A DNA stretch of 64,000 nucleotides from Clavaria fumosa (Eukaryota > Basidiomycota > Agaricomycetes > Agaricales > Clavariaceae), in contig OX637799.1 in the NCBI GenBank assembly GCA_951802425.1, positions 3,100,001 to 3,164,000 of the forward strand, in the 5' to 3' direction. Shown here piece by piece: positions 11,251-22,779 of this stretch. Position numbers and translations under genes: made by a program. The notes under the pieces are model-generated. The model was given only the letters and a program-made list of their open reading frames with translations. It searched no databases and was not told the DNA's origin. Positions within the stretch are counted from its first letter, which is position 1, and each line of letters opens with the position of its first letter.

Positions 11251-13101
11251 TTATCTAAAGAGTATGGCCATCTCTATGGATACAACCGCCAATCCAACGC
11301 TGGTCATTATAATAATAGGAAGGGTATTCCAATAAGCAAATCGTGCCTGACTAATCTGGATACCCTTTGAGTTCAAGATAGATTTCCACAGTAGTCCCGC
11401 CAAACTGGCCGAAAAGGTGAAACTGACGGCGCCGATGTTGCTCGCGACGGCGAGTGCGATGGCGCCGCCGCGCGCGGAGTGGGGGGGCATCGCCGCGTCG
11501 TGCATAATCTTGGTCAGGAGGATCGTGGCGCCGATGTTGGTGCCCGCGATGTTGCATAGGACAACGCCCAGCACGCCGACGAGCCACACGGTCGGGAACA
11601 ACCGACGGCCGCTCGCGGCCACGAGCCACTCCGCAAATATGGCGATCCATCCCTGGTGGCCCAGCGCCTCGATGAGGATGAACTGCGAGAAGGCGAACGG
11701 GACGAGCGCGAACGGGAGGCGGGGGGTCGCCTTCATCAGTGTCGGGAAGCGATCCTTGAGCCAACGGCGGTACGGAGTCCATTTATGGCGGAGGCCGGGG
11801 AATAGCGGGGGTTTCGCAGGAACCGCGGTTGATTTATCATCCGTACTGGGCCGATGTATGTTCCTGGTCGGAGGAGCCGATGATGACGAATCCTGTAACT
11901 CTGGGCTCGACGTGAGGTCCCGGTTTGGAGACTCGACGCCGGAGGAATCCATCGCTTCAGGTGTGGATGACCGTATGGGCTTTGATGGCAAATAGGATGG
12001 GGGTGATGAGAAGGCACTACGCTTCGGTGGAACGGGCTCGGTCTGCGCGCGCGGCTTGACGGTATCGGGGTGACGCTCCTCAACTCTTGTTGCTGGCACT
12101 GCTATTGTCGTGCTCCTCGGCAAATTGGCAACGACTTTTGGTTGGGGGTCGAAATGCAGCATCTCGCTGTGTTGGGATTCAGTCTCGGATTTTGAATCAA
12201 TAGGAGGAGCGGGGCGACGACGAAAACGATAGTAATCCCAGGCTATATCGAAGAAGAATTTGGCTAGGGCGAATGGAAGGGCGATGAGCCAAACGTCGAT
12301 GTTAAAGAAGCCCACGACGAAGGTGAGCGCAAGACAGAGACCCAACAGTACGCTTCCAACTATAGCGCCGACGGGATCCTGCAGAGCCTCGCGGGGATTG
12401 AGATAGCCAGTCAACTGCAGCTCCTTGGGTATGTGTTTGGGTCCGCGAAATTGGAACCTGAGAACAGCGTAGCAGAAGACGCTGCAGGCGATGAAGGGGA
12501 ATATGGTGTAGGCAGAAAAGATGAGGTTATTGATGCTGAAGCCTTCGCAGACGACCACGTTTGTGGGGTTCCCCACGAAGAGGACCATGCTAGCCGTGTT
12601 TGCAGCAGCAAATTCGGATATCAACCACGGGGTTGGGTCGAGCTTCATGGCTTCTGTGTAATACACGAGGAACACGGTGCCGGACAGGATGACGGGGTCA
12701 TTGCCAATGACGATGCTAACCAAGGTCAGCATCAGGTAGAGGTAAAGGTAGAGTCGACGACCGTTCGCTCCGCTCCTGTTGCTGACCCAGAATGCAGCAG
12801 CTCGGAGGATTCCTGAGACATCTAGGGTGATGGACATGTATGCGAGTGAGAAGAACAAGATTAGAATGTTGTAGGGTTTAACTCCTTCGGTGCCCACGAT
12901 TCCATCGACTATGACTTTGCTTCCTATGCATTCTGAGACCCACAATAATAAGATCACGAATATGGGAGCGGTGGTTAGGGTGATCGGTATGCTGATACGG
13001 CGGTTGGCTGATAAAGGCACGGGAATATAGACGGGGATGATGACGAAGATGATAGATACGATGAAAAGGACAAGCGTAACGATGGCTCTAGCAGACACCA
13101 T
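11251..13101 (-). CDS. ArsB/CitMHS-type ion permease, intronless
   Basis: A single 616-codon frame starting at 13101. It opens with long hydrophobic segments, then the family signature around NDPVILSGTVFLVYY and FAAANTASMVLFVGNPTN, typical of the ion transporter superfamily that includes ArsB arsenite permeases and CitMHS citrate carriers. A hydrophilic loop of about 150 residues (roughly 300-450; Pro/Ser-rich, low complexity) divides two membrane halves. The second half repeats the fold with LCNIAGTNIGATILLTKIM. About 11-12 membrane spans are likely. The substrate cannot be told from sequence; arsenite efflux or dicarboxylate transport are both possible. It lacks introns, unlike its neighbours, which may reflect retrotransposition or transfer in its past but is not proof. 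Confidence 0.88.
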   Translation of the reverse strand: MVSARAIVTLVLFIVSIIFVIIPVYIPVPLSANRRISIPITLTTAPIFVILLLWVSECIGSKVIVDGIVGTEGVKPYNILILFFSLAYMSITLDVSGILRAAAFWVSNRSGANGRRLYLYLYLMLTLVSIVIGNDPVILSGTVFLVYYTEAMKLDPTPWLISEFAAANTASMVLFVGNPTNVVVCEGFSINNLIFSAYTIFPFIACSVFCYAVLRFQFRGPKHIPKELQLTGYLNPREALQDPVGAIVGSVLLGLCLALTFVVGFFNIDVWLIALPFALAKFFFDIAWDYYRFRRRPAPPIDSKSETESQHSEMLHFDPQPKVVANLPRSTTIAVPATRVEERHPDTVKPRAQTEPVPPKRSAFSSPPSYLPSKPIRSSTPEAMDSSGVESPNRDLTSSPELQDSSSSAPPTRNIHRPSTDDKSTAVPAKPPLFPGLRHKWTPYRRWLKDRFPTLMKATPRLPFALVPFAFSQFILIEALGHQGWIAIFAEWLVAASGRRLFPTVWLVGVLGVVLCNIAGTNIGATILLTKIMHDAAMPPHSARGGAIALAVASNIGAVSFTFSASLAGLLWKSILNSKGIQISQARFAYWNTLPIIIMTSVGLAVVSIEMAILFR

Positions 13102-14000
13102 GTTGGAACCGAAATTTTTGGAGGATTGAATGTAAGTGAGCTGTAAAATAAAATAGAGCGTTTAAGTATCGAAACCCAGCGGTTGTTCTATATGGAATGT
13201 ACCACACAGCTACAGAACCACTGCCAAGTTTGAGGAGATTACGATTTTTGTTACAGCAAAGTGGACGTTGTTCTTGGTAGAGCCACATAAAGTCAAAGGC
13301 TTGTAAGCCTTGAGAGTCGTCGCAAAGACATTCGTCGACAGATCATGCATTCCGGCGGCAAGCCGTCTTTTAAATACAAGCATGGGTTCAAGCTTTCCCA
13401 CCTTCCCACCCACGATGTTCCCTCAGGGGTACAAAAAATGCTGTCAAAGCCCTGGATTTATATGTCCAACACACGCAGTACATATAACAGCGCCTCAATC
13501 ATGTGTGCAGTAAAAACAGTCAAATGCTATTAGTATGTGGTACCTCCAAGGCGCTACTGATTGACGTATTTACGAAATTATACTCCTTGAACGTCCCTCT
13601 TCTGCCGTTGAGAGCGGACCGGCGCCCTCTGATACAGCCACCGACGTGGCCGTTCGATTTCGCCCACGACAACCTCAGCCGAGATCATCCCCATCACGTA
13701 TCTGATAAGACCATCTCTAAATAAGTTGAAGGTACTCGTTGGGGAATGCCACTGTAAGTCCGTGAATCAACATGTGGTATGACATCGGAACATCAGTAAT
13801 GCATCGGATGTGTTCAAGTGGTTATCATTGAGCAGCATGACTGCTCCGAATCTCGTAATATGGCAGTTGGCTATTTCCGGTGATTTTTACTCACTGTCAC
13901 TGCATTGCAAAGACTGAACTGCGGCTCATGCGATTCTCCACGTGCACGTGCCGACGCTAGAATTTATAATCCGTGGATATGCACTGCTCTATCCTCGGGC
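13102..14000. other. Intergenic region upstream of the permease
   Basis: About 900 bp between the start of the permease (13101) and the 3' end of the Mob gene (14001). It should contain the permease promoter and the Mob 3' UTR. Small open frames occur but none has coding character. No RNA gene recognised. Confidence 0.5.
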
Positions 14001-15963
14001 TCATGACACCCCTTCAGAGTCCAAGTCTGAAGCACCCTGCCCCTCCGTGCCCGTATCAGACTCTGCCGTGCTCACCGAAGCGAGCTCGCCGGGGTCGTTC
14101 TCGCCGGGGGCAGGCGCAGGAGGGATGGTACTATCGATAGTGCTGGGTAACATTGACAATCGGTCATCACAGTCCGTTTGCGGGGACGGCTCCGACGCTG
14201 ACGGTGAAATGTCCACCGAGATGCCCTCCTTCGCAGCAATGTCGTCCTCCTTCGCAGCAATTACGCGTTCCTTCTCAAGCCCAGCCAGTGCTGCGCTTGG
14301 ATCTGCGTCAATGCTGTCTCGAGCCTCTTCAGTCGTCGGGACGACATCGACGGGTTCGTCGGGTAGGGCGAAATTCTCTCCTTCAACATCTTCTACGTCG
14401 CGGTCCATCGCAGGCAGTGTGATACTATAGTCAAGTCAGTTTACAATACGCGTAAAAATCGAGACGTCGAATCGAGACATCATCAGACATACACAGCGGG
14501 TCGCAGCTCCGAGTCGCCACTGAAATTATCTTCCTGAGAAGGGGCGGATGGCTCAGGTTGATCAGCTGGTGAGGGTTCCGTATCCGCCGCCTCCTGCTCC
14601 TCTGTTCCTGTGGCTTGCATGTGATACTCGGGTTCTGGGGGTGGCGGTGAACTCCTGGTAGGTCCAAGATACCTGGAAGTATCCACCCCAGTTTGCCTAT
14701 CCTGCTCCAGCGGCCCAGGATGTTCGGCACCGTATTCATCAGAACCAACCTTGGCGATCTCTTCCGGGGCAGGCAGGTCATTGAACACCATAGTGTCCGT
14801 TCGTTGCCGCCCAAATCGGCGCTGGCCGTCGTTATCAGCCTGGGGGGTTGGGTGGAAACCGGAGAGATTCCCGCCAATCGTGACTTCGCGTTGGTTCGGC
14901 CAGTCACTCATAGGAACCCTCTCCTCTTGAGTCTGTTCTCGCTGGGCGTGATGATGGGCAAGCGTCTCTCCCTCATCCGCGTTGGCGATGGGGAGGCCCA
15001 ATAGTCTTCGCATCCTCAGCACATTTTCTTCTCTCTCCGAAAGCTCAGGTTCGCCGCGTTCCTCCGGCCGAGAAGGGATGACGAGGAACTCCGCAGGGAC
15101 GAGGTCGAACCTCGACGTCAGCGCGAGGAATCGCTCGTAGAGAGATGACTCGGCCTCCGCCTGCTCAAATACCTCGCGGTGGTGGAAATAGGCGTGCGCG
15201 AAAATGCGGCCAAGGCGACGGGCAAGAGAGGAAAAATGGCGGTGTGAAGTTTGTGGAATGCAGAGCCTGAGAACAGGATTTAGCGTCGCGGGCGGAACCA
15301 AGACAGGAGACAAACAAACCGCGAGGGGAACGCTCGTGGAGAGTTGAGTAGCGCCGTAGCGCTGTCCAAGGTGTGCAATATGTAATCAATGGCGCAGCAT
15401 TGCTGCGGACATGAATAGTAAATAACAGCAATTTTCGGCGGAAAAATGGAGGACATTCCCACCTCCATAGCTCCATCATTTCCGTGAGCTACGCACAAAT
15501 ATAACCATTCACCAGCTTTCATTTCCGGACACGACGCGCGCGTGCACTCCTGCTGCAGCATGGTGATCAGCGGGTGTGAGAGGTCCTGAGCGAGCCGCCT
15601 GGCCGATGCGATCGTCAATGCTGAGTCGGAGAGACAGGGAAGCAAAAACGGTTACCGAAGTTGCTCGTATATCCAGCACGCTTCGTCGACCACGACGTCG
15701 TTTTTGCGCTCCTGCTCAGGCGCTTCTTTCTCCTCTATGTTTGTGAAAGGCCCCGTGAGGTCATTCCAAGACTTCTCCTTCTTTCCAGGGACGGCCACGA
15801 TGGCCTGGACGTCGTGCACATCTAAGCGTATTAATAAAGATATGTATTCTTGGAGTTGAAATGCGCTGTCGAGAGACGAGAGAGACGGTAGACTCTTGAC
15901 TGGATAGAAAGTTGCGATACGCGAACCACGAAGAGGGCGTTGGAATACCGTTGTCTCTGCCAT
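14001..15963 (-). CDS. Mob1/phocein family protein with long acidic tail
   Basis: Exons (minus strand) 15963-15656, 15598-15463, 15402-15320, 15266-14493 and 14424-14001 join in phase to about 574 residues. Mob proteins bind and activate NDR/LATS kinases, and the phocein branch sits in STRIPAK phosphatase-kinase complexes. Seen: PVKSLPSLSSLDSAFQLQEY at the N-terminus, the zinc ligands CTRASC and HRHF..AHAYFHH, the VDEACWIYEQLRRLAQDL helix, and the domain end FDLVPAEFLVIP (about residue 270). The remaining 300 residues are Pro/Glu/Ser-rich and disordered; they extend far beyond a usual Mob of about 220 residues. The last intron uses a GTATGT donor just before an apparent stop, which is why the tail is included. 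Divergent from the RRM gene across a 135-bp gap. The phocein-type assignment is by overall resemblance. Confidence 0.88.
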
Positions 15964-16098
15964 GAAAGCAGTATAGAAACAGGACGACCGTAAAAGGATT
16001 GGTCCAGCGTTGGACCTGCAACGGCAATCGTTGCCAAACAAGTCGGTTTCACCGAATGTTGTTCGTACCACCGCGCTTAACTTTCCTCTAGTCCGCAG
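15964..16098. promoter_or_regulatory. Shared bidirectional promoter region
   Basis: The Mob gene starts at 15963 (minus) and the RRM gene most likely at 16099 (plus), leaving about 135 bp that must contain both 5' regions. The interval is pyrimidine-rich near the plus start (AACTTTCCTCTAGTCC). No TATA box is obvious on either strand. Co-regulation is plausible but not shown. Confidence 0.55.
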
Positions 16099-18289
16099 AT
16101 GTGGAAACCAAACGAAACTGATGCATCCGACTCATACGGTGGGGGTGTGGGACACTCGTACACCCATTGCATACGCTGCTGACAAGTATTCGTCGTTTTT
16201 TCAGACCTCTATGGCAACGAATTCCTCGTTCCTATCCAAGACGCCGATTCTCCTACTACTACTGCAACTGAGCCCCTTTCAAAGCGGCCCATCACCACCC
16301 CTTTATCCTTACCCGGAATATCTGTCCTGAAGCAGGAACTACCCTCGACACTGCCCGCAAAACCCGAGTCGCCCCTTTCCTACTCAGCGCAAATCGCAGC
16401 ACAGTTCCGACAATACCAGCAAAATCCCCGTCTAAAGCAGCCCGAAAGAACCCCTTCCTCCGAGCAGCGCTCGTCGGCGTCAATTGTATTGACCAGTCCG
16501 ACAGAGGCTGATGTTAATCGTCCCTCGGATGATCCTGTGAGGCCCCTCAGGCCTTCGGACATGAAGGATGAAGGGTGAGTCGCCCCCTCCTTCTCATCAC
16601 CTGGTGATGCCCCCTGTGACCGCGGGGGTTCCATTCTTGATCTGTCACCTTGGCTCAACCATGGTCTGCGTATCTGCTTTCCACTATCCTCCCTACTTTA
16701 CGCCGTCCTATGTATGCTGGCACAAAAGAGGCTACGTGTTACGATACTGCACGTTACTATTGCTCCCCGCATTCAAGATTATTCTGCGTACCTGTTTTGC
16801 ACGATCTGTTTACGGAACTAATTTCTCGTACCTTCTCTCTCTTCTCTCTCTGGATTCCCTGGTTGCCTTCGTTGGTCTACATCATCCCCTTGTCCTTACT
16901 ATCGCTATGATGCACGCTACGCAGCAAATTATTCATCGGAGGCCTCAATTGGGATACAACAGATGGTACTTGACCTTAAATATCACTACCTTTTACGCAT
17001 TTGCGCTAACTGCTCCTCCGTCGTTGCCGAGCAGAGGGCTTGAGAAATTACTTTTCTCAGTTTGGCAAGGTGGCTCTTGACGTGTTTTTCTTCTCGCTTT
17101 CCTGGCTCAAATCCTGCGGGACCGTCCAGGTCGATGCCAGTCTCATCATGCGCGATGCGGACGGCCGTTCGCGCGGCTTCGCATTCCTCACCTTTGAGGA
17201 TCCCGCGTGTGTCAACGCCGTCATGGCGCGCGAACACGTCTTAGACGGCAAGACCGTAAAGTTTTTACCGTTCGTGCAGACCTGCCGTCTCTCACATTTT
17301 CGTCCGATCATGCCACTAGATCGACCCGAAGCGCGCCATACCCCGAGATGAGCATCTCAGAAGCGTGCGGTACTTCGTCGGCGGTCTGTCGTCCAACACG
17401 ACGTCAGAAACCATGCGTGAATTCTTTTCCGCTTATGGAAAAGTCGTCGATGCCACCGTTATGGTGGATCGGGACACGGGCCGCTCAAAAGGTTTCGGAT
17501 TTGCGACGTTTGAAGACTCCTCGAACGGCGAGCAGTTCGTAGGAAAGCTGGGTCTCATCCTAGATGGCAAACAGGTATATCCTTTGTCTCGAACGAGTAC
17601 GTTTTGTATGTTGACGAGCACGCACCACGCAGATCGAAGTCAGAATGGCCCAGCCGCGCAGTCAACGGGACACCACCCGCACGACGAACACCACAGCCAT
17701 GACGACACGCGACAACTTCTTCCACCAGCAGGAGTCCCGCACGCCCACGACGAGCGTGCCCTTCATGCCCTCGCAGCCGGTCGGGATGAACCCCATGTCG
17801 ATGCTATACCAGCGCTCGCTGGCGCAAATGCCCATGATGGCCGGGGCGATGCCAATGATGGGCATCAACCCCATGGCGATGGGCCTCGGCATGAATGGGC
17901 CGTTCAACCCCATCGGCGGGATGGGCATGATGGGAATGGGCATGAACGGCATGCACGTCAACCCCATGGCCGCTGCTGCTGCCGCCGCCGCCGCCGCTGG
18001 CTTGGGGCCCATGAGTCTCGGGGGGATGCGTCTCGGCATGGGACCCATCGGAATGACGCCCGGCGGCATGATGGGCACGCCGAGCGCCGGGGTGATGCCG
18101 GGTGCTATGATGGCTGGACTCAACAACCCAGGGATGCGGATGAGACCGGGGATGGGTGTGGGTGGAGGCGGAGGCGTGAATCCGCAGGTGATATCCCGGT
18201 CTCCGACAGCAGGCACGGCATCTGCAGGGACTGGGCCGGCGAGGGCAACGAGTCGGGGACAGTATAATTATCATCCGTATGCGAGATGA
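16099..18289 (+). CDS. Tandem-RRM RNA-binding protein, Hrp1/Musashi type
   Basis: Seven exons: 16099-16138 (or -16144), 16205-16574, 16925-16965, 17035-17069, 17130-17255, 17320-17574 and 17633-18289, about 507 residues. RRM1 has RNP2 KLFIGGLNW and RNP1 RSRGFAFLTF. RRM2 has RNP2 RYFVGGLSS and RNP1 RSKGFGFATF. The linker DPKRAIPRDEH is the hallmark of the Hrp1/DAZAP1/Musashi group, which binds UA-rich RNA and acts in 3'-end processing, mRNA export or translation control. The C-terminal 220 residues are Met/Gly/Asn/Pro-rich (NPMAMGLGMNGPF-like) with a ten-Ala run, a low-complexity tail suited to condensates. RRM1 is cut by three introns; the 350-bp intron 16575-16924 is unusually long. The first exon and its donor are the least certain part, since two donors keep frame. 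Confidence 0.88.
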
Positions 18290-18606
18290 AACGGCGGGCC
18301 TTTGTATAAGACTGCAGTTATTTCCTTGTGTACCTTGTTAGTAATGTTTATTTTTTGGCTAGTTGTCATAAGAGAATGTTTGTTATGCTAGGCCACATAG
18401 GTGGAGTAAATCCACAAGCAGTCGTCGCTGACAGCAGCGCCTCCAAACGCCTTGCTCTACTACTTATTGTGTGCTTATGCAGCGCTTATGACTTATGTGC
18501 TGTTGTTGCATCTGCATTTACTCCACAGTACGGTGTTTTACAAATATAAAAATCACAAGTGTTTTCACTCTGCCCACACAACAAAGTCAAGCATTCCCCC
18601 CCTCAC
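18290..18606. other. 3' region of the RRM gene
   Basis: About 320 bp before the Copia-1 LTR, probably the 3' UTR and terminator of the RRM gene. T-rich segments are present but no exact polyadenylation site can be assigned. Confidence 0.5.
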
Positions 18607-18877
18607 TGTTGCATATTCGGTATAAGGATAGGTTGGAGTTTCATTTAGACTTTTTTACCGTAGCATGTCGGACCACCACACTTCTCAGTATTGAATAATA
18701 CTGAGATGTGAGTCCCCAGTCATTTCATATTCCTTCTATGTCGCTCATTTACATATGGCTACTAGACAGTTTATCTTCTTAGGTATCTGCACTGTCTAAG
18801 TCTTAGTATTGAATAATACTGAGATACAGTTTATCTTCTTAGTCTCTTTAGCCAGTCTGTAGGGAGAAATCTCTATA
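18607..18877 (+). mobile_element. 5' LTR of Copia-1
   Basis: It starts TGTTG and ends CTATA just before GATTATGAG, the same 9-base word that follows the LTR in Copia-2 and Copia-3 and is the likely primer binding site. Inside is the same layout of two short inverted motifs around CTGAG as in the Copia-2 LTR. The start point is inferred from that similarity. Confidence 0.65.
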
Positions 18878-20741
18878 GATTATGAGACCCAGTACCACGC
18901 TCAATATGGCCACCCCCACCAGCTCCCCACTTACCATACCTAAACTATCCGACAATGGCTCGAATTGGGTTGAATACGAGGACCAAACCCGAACAGCCAT
19001 GGGGTCCTGAGGGCTTATATGCCATATCGAAGGTACCGCTAGATGACTGAAAGACCTCGACCTCAGAGAAGGTGTCCCAATAACCTCTACAGGCACCAAA
19101 GCTACTGAGGATGAGATCGAAGCAAGAGAGAGAAAGATAGATGAATTCAATCAAAAGGAGTACACGGCCCGCCATGTTATCCAATCGACAGTATCACCCC
19201 GTCTGGCTTCCCTACTAAAAGGAAAAACTGCTAAGGAAATGTGGGACACTGTCAGGAATGACACAATGTCGAAGTCGACAATGCACTTACTCGACATAAA
19301 GCGCCGCCTACAACACCTAAGCTGCCCCAAGGAAGGAAATGTCAAGGAACATCTTGAGCAAATGATCCGCCTATGAGATGAACTGGCAGGAATGGGATCC
19401 CTGGTTTCAGACGATGAATTTAGCACCATGATACTAGGGTCCCTACCACCAAGCTACCAACTACTACTCTCCTCTATAGTGCACTCTGCATCCGTTAACA
19501 AAAACAAGATTGAACCTACTGAACTCATGCACATCATTCTCGAAGAAGCCGCACATCGAACCATAGCTGAGCACACTGGTAACCAAGGCGATACGGCCCT
19601 CTACACAAAAGGAAATAAACAAGACCCGAAAAAGAAGCAGAAGCCACATACCGACACAAAGTGTGACAACTGCGGCAAGTCTGGTCACATTAAGGCTGAT
19701 TGCTTCAAAAAGGGAGGTGGAAAAGAGGGCCAATACCCATCCTGGTGGCAAAAGAGTGGCAAAAAGAGCTCAGCAAATGTTGCTGATTCCTCAGATAAAC
19801 CAGAAGAGGCATCTTACTCCTTCAAGTGCACATCTGACTACACAGACATGGTCGACGAAAAGAATGCGAGACTGGACGTTGAGGCGATACTCGATAGCGG
19901 CGCCAACGTGCACTTCTGCCCACACTGCGAGAACTTCAAAATTTTCATCACAACACCGCCTCGCCCTGTGATAGCCGCGGACGGGCGCACCTTTTATGCC
20001 ACTGGAAAGGGAGACATCATGGTCAACCTCCCAAACGGTAACATAACGACACAAGTAACCCTGAAGGATGTGCGATACTCACCGAACCTTGCATTTACCC
20101 TAATCTCTGTACCGCAAATGGACCGTGCCGGCTTCCATGCAGACTTTGGAGATGGGATCTGCACTGTAATCACACCCAAACGGAACGTGATAGGCAAAAT
20201 TCCCCTAGTAGGGAGCCTATATCGGATAATGAAACCCAAAAACTATCATGCCAACACTACGACGAAAAAGGTGACCCTCTACGAGGCCCACCGAATCCTA
20301 GGTCACATCTCCTATGATGCCGTCAGAACAGCAATCAAGTCTGGGCATATCAAAGGCATTCACCTTGATGAGACATCCAAGGAAGTCTTCTGTGAAGCAT
20401 GTGCCAAAGCCAAGCCGCACCGCAAACCCTTCCCAGCGAAAGCTCAGAACTGTGCTAAGACATTTGGAGAGCGCATACACACTGACCTTTGGGGCCCAGC
20501 CGCCATTATGTCCATAGCGAAGACAGGCGATTCAAGCAAATTAATGCAACATGGATTGCAGTTGCCATAAGTGTGTGATGCAAGGGAGATGGCAAGCTAC
20601 CATTACCAAAATTAATGCATTACATGAAGGCAGGGATGCATTACATGAAAAGGTAGGGATGCATTACATGAAGGCAGGGATGCATTACATGAAAAGGTAG
20701 GGATGCATTAATTACATGAAGGCAGGGATGCATTACATGAA

Positions 20742-21481
20742 TAGGGTTGCCGCAGTCCAGCCTCAAACCAAAGTTCAAACCTGAACCTGGTTGAACCAGA
20801 CCATGGTTCAGTTCAAAGTTTGAGAGTTGTCCTGAACTGAACTGGAGGTCCGGTTCAAGGTTCTTCAATATGCTAGATTTGCAGAACTGGTTCGGACAGG
20901 TTCAAACTGGTCCAAACCTCTTGCATCTTAGGTTATTATCAATATTTAACATTTAGTTTATTTCTATTATAATTCTACTTATTCTGCATTTCAAGTCCTG
21001 AGGTTGGGGGGGAACCCGGGCAGGTCATTGTTGAAGCTGCAGTATTTATGTGTCAGGCTTTGTGGCTGTGCAAACGCGTGACATGGTAACAAATCAACGT
21101 TACTATGTCACGCGTTTGCACAGCCACAAAGCCTGACACATAAATACTGCAGCTTCAACAATGACCTGCCCAGGTTCCCCCCAACCTCGGGACTTGAAAT
21201 GCAGAATAAGTAGAAATAAACTAAATGTTAAATATTATCAGACACTTATGAATGCCCCAGGGGGTGAGGAGGGTACTTCGGAGGGTACAGTACTAGAAAT
21301 TTTGTAGTCTACTGCAGTTATAGGTTCAGTTCAGAGTTCACCTTTAGACAACGGACCCAAGTCCAGTTCCAATAAGGTCTGGTTCAAGGTTCACTATAAT
21401 ATGAGAACTGGACCCAAAGTCCAGTTCTTGGTTTGGGAAAAATTGGCCTGAACCAGACTTAACCCGACCACAGTGTCCCTA
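20742..21481. mobile_element. hAT-like element with giant hairpin, nested
   Basis: The ends TAGGGTTGCCGCAGTCC and ...CCACAGTGTCCCTA are imperfect inverted repeats, matching the ends of the 34800-35092 element (TAGGGATGCCAC). The flanking octamers TACATGAA and TATGTGAA differ at two bases. The interior has GGTTCAAACTGGTCC-type words in both orientations, as in the 34800 element, plus a 295-bp palindrome in the middle. No coding capacity. Confidence 0.72.
20941..21235. repeat. Near-perfect 295-bp palindrome
   Basis: Arm 20941-21090 is the reverse complement of arm 21099-21235, separated by only 8 bases (AAATCAAC). The difference in arm length comes from a small extra segment near 20968-20980. 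Such a structure would extrude as a cruciform or give a long hairpin RNA. Confidence 0.9.
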
Positions 21482-22779
21482 TATGTGAAGGCAAGGATGC
21501 ATTACATGAAAAGGTAAGGATGCATTACATGAAGGCAGGGATGCATTACATGAAAAGGTAGGGACCAGGAGATGGCAGTGGTGCAACACGGCAGGGGATG
21601 AGGGATGATGCAATGCAGCAGGGGATGAGAGGGTGATGCAATGTGGTGGGAGATGAGGAGATGGCATTGGTGCAACATGGCAGGGATGGCAACTTGCCAT
21701 TGAGGTTGCATCACACACTTATGGTAATTGCAATAGAATGTTGCATTAAAGTGCTTGAATCTGGTGGCGAAGAAATGTTATGCCATCGACTTCATCGACA
21801 ACGCAACAAGATGGACCGAAGTAGCTTTCCTAGCAACCAAAGATGAAGCCCAATCAGCATACAAAACCTTTGAGAAGCATATAGAGACTCATGACAATGT
21901 CAAGATTAAATTCCTCCGATCAGACAGAGGCGGCAAGTACAAGAGCCCCAAGTTTGATAAACACCTCGAGAGCAAAGGGACAAAACGTGAACTTACCATC
22001 CACAACACCCATGAGCAGGTAGGCGTCGCCGAACGCATGAACAGGACGCAGGTCGAACTAGCCTGCGCCATGCTACTCGACACAAACCTACCAAGGTTCC
22101 TGTGGGCCGAAGCAATCAATCATGCCGTGTGGATAAAGAATCGCGCACCTCACCGTGCTCTCGACGGAAAGACTCCCTACGAAGCCAGACACGATAAAAA
22201 GCCCGACATGGCCAACGTATTACCTTTCGGCACCAAGGCCTGGGTAAAGATAGTCGACACCGGCAAGCTTGACGCCAGGGCGGAGCCAGGTTTTTTCGTC
22301 AGTTTCGACAGCGAAAGCAAGGGCTATCGAATATACCTCCCTAACAAGAGAGTCGTCAAACCCAAGCGAGAAGTCGTCTTTGACCTAACGCACACACCTG
22401 ACGAAGTTTCATTCCCAGATGAGGTTCAGCCCGAGGGGGAGAGCAATAAGGACGTTCAGAACACTCACCGAAGACCCTCCGACGACCCCCCAGCCCATAC
22501 TGACCGCTACACACCGCCTATCGCCGCACCTGATAACGACGACGATTTTGACATCATTGATAACAACAGAAATGAAGAAATCTCACCTCCTACTCGTCAA
22601 ACAACACCAGACCTCCCACCTCGACCACGTCCCAAGCCAGGCTACTACCGTGATCTACACGAAAACGCACATCGTAACGTTGCAAATACGGCCCATAACG
22701 ATCACCAGAGGGGGGGATCAGCGATGCATTGTTTAAGGTAGTTGCCGCACAGCCATGATGCATAAAAAACGGCTCATTG

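Larger units (their letters stand above)
20523..21764. mobile_element. Non-autonomous TIR element inserted in Copia-1 integrase
   Basis: The Copia-1 frame breaks after TAGCGAAG (20515-20522) and resumes after TGGCGAAG (21765-21772), an 8-bp target duplication with one mismatch. The ends are inverted: CAGGCGATTCAAGCA and TAATGCAACA at the left match the complement of the right end. Similarity continues for about 75-80 bp on each side through a shared GCCATAAGTGTGTGATGCAA. The interior carries tandem GGATGCATTACATGAA words on both flanks and a second element (20742-21481). There is no transposase frame. The 8-bp duplication and CAGG start suggest hAT. Confidence 0.82.
18878..22737 (+). pseudogene. 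Copia (Ty1) retrotransposon, truncated and interrupted (Copia-1)
   Basis: The Gag-Pol frame starts at 18906 and has TGA stops at 19008, 19044 and 19374. It shows the UBN2-type Gag, zinc knuckle CDNCGKSGHIKADC (about 19660-19700), protease box LDSGANVHFC, integrase zinc finger (H..H, then CEACAKAKPH) and GERIHTDLWGPA. The frame is cut at 20522 by a 1.24-kb insertion and resumes at about 21773 with the integrase core (DFIDNATRWTE, FLRSDRGG, NTHEQVGVAERMNRTQ). It then stops near 22737, before reverse transcriptase and RNase H; no 3' LTR is present. It is the most diverged of the three Copia copies here. A dead element. Confidence 0.92.

Noticed and set aside
17662..18216. A 184-codon antisense frame rich in Pro, Ile and Met
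   Set aside because: It is a shadow of the Met/Gly-rich tail of the RRM protein on the other strand.
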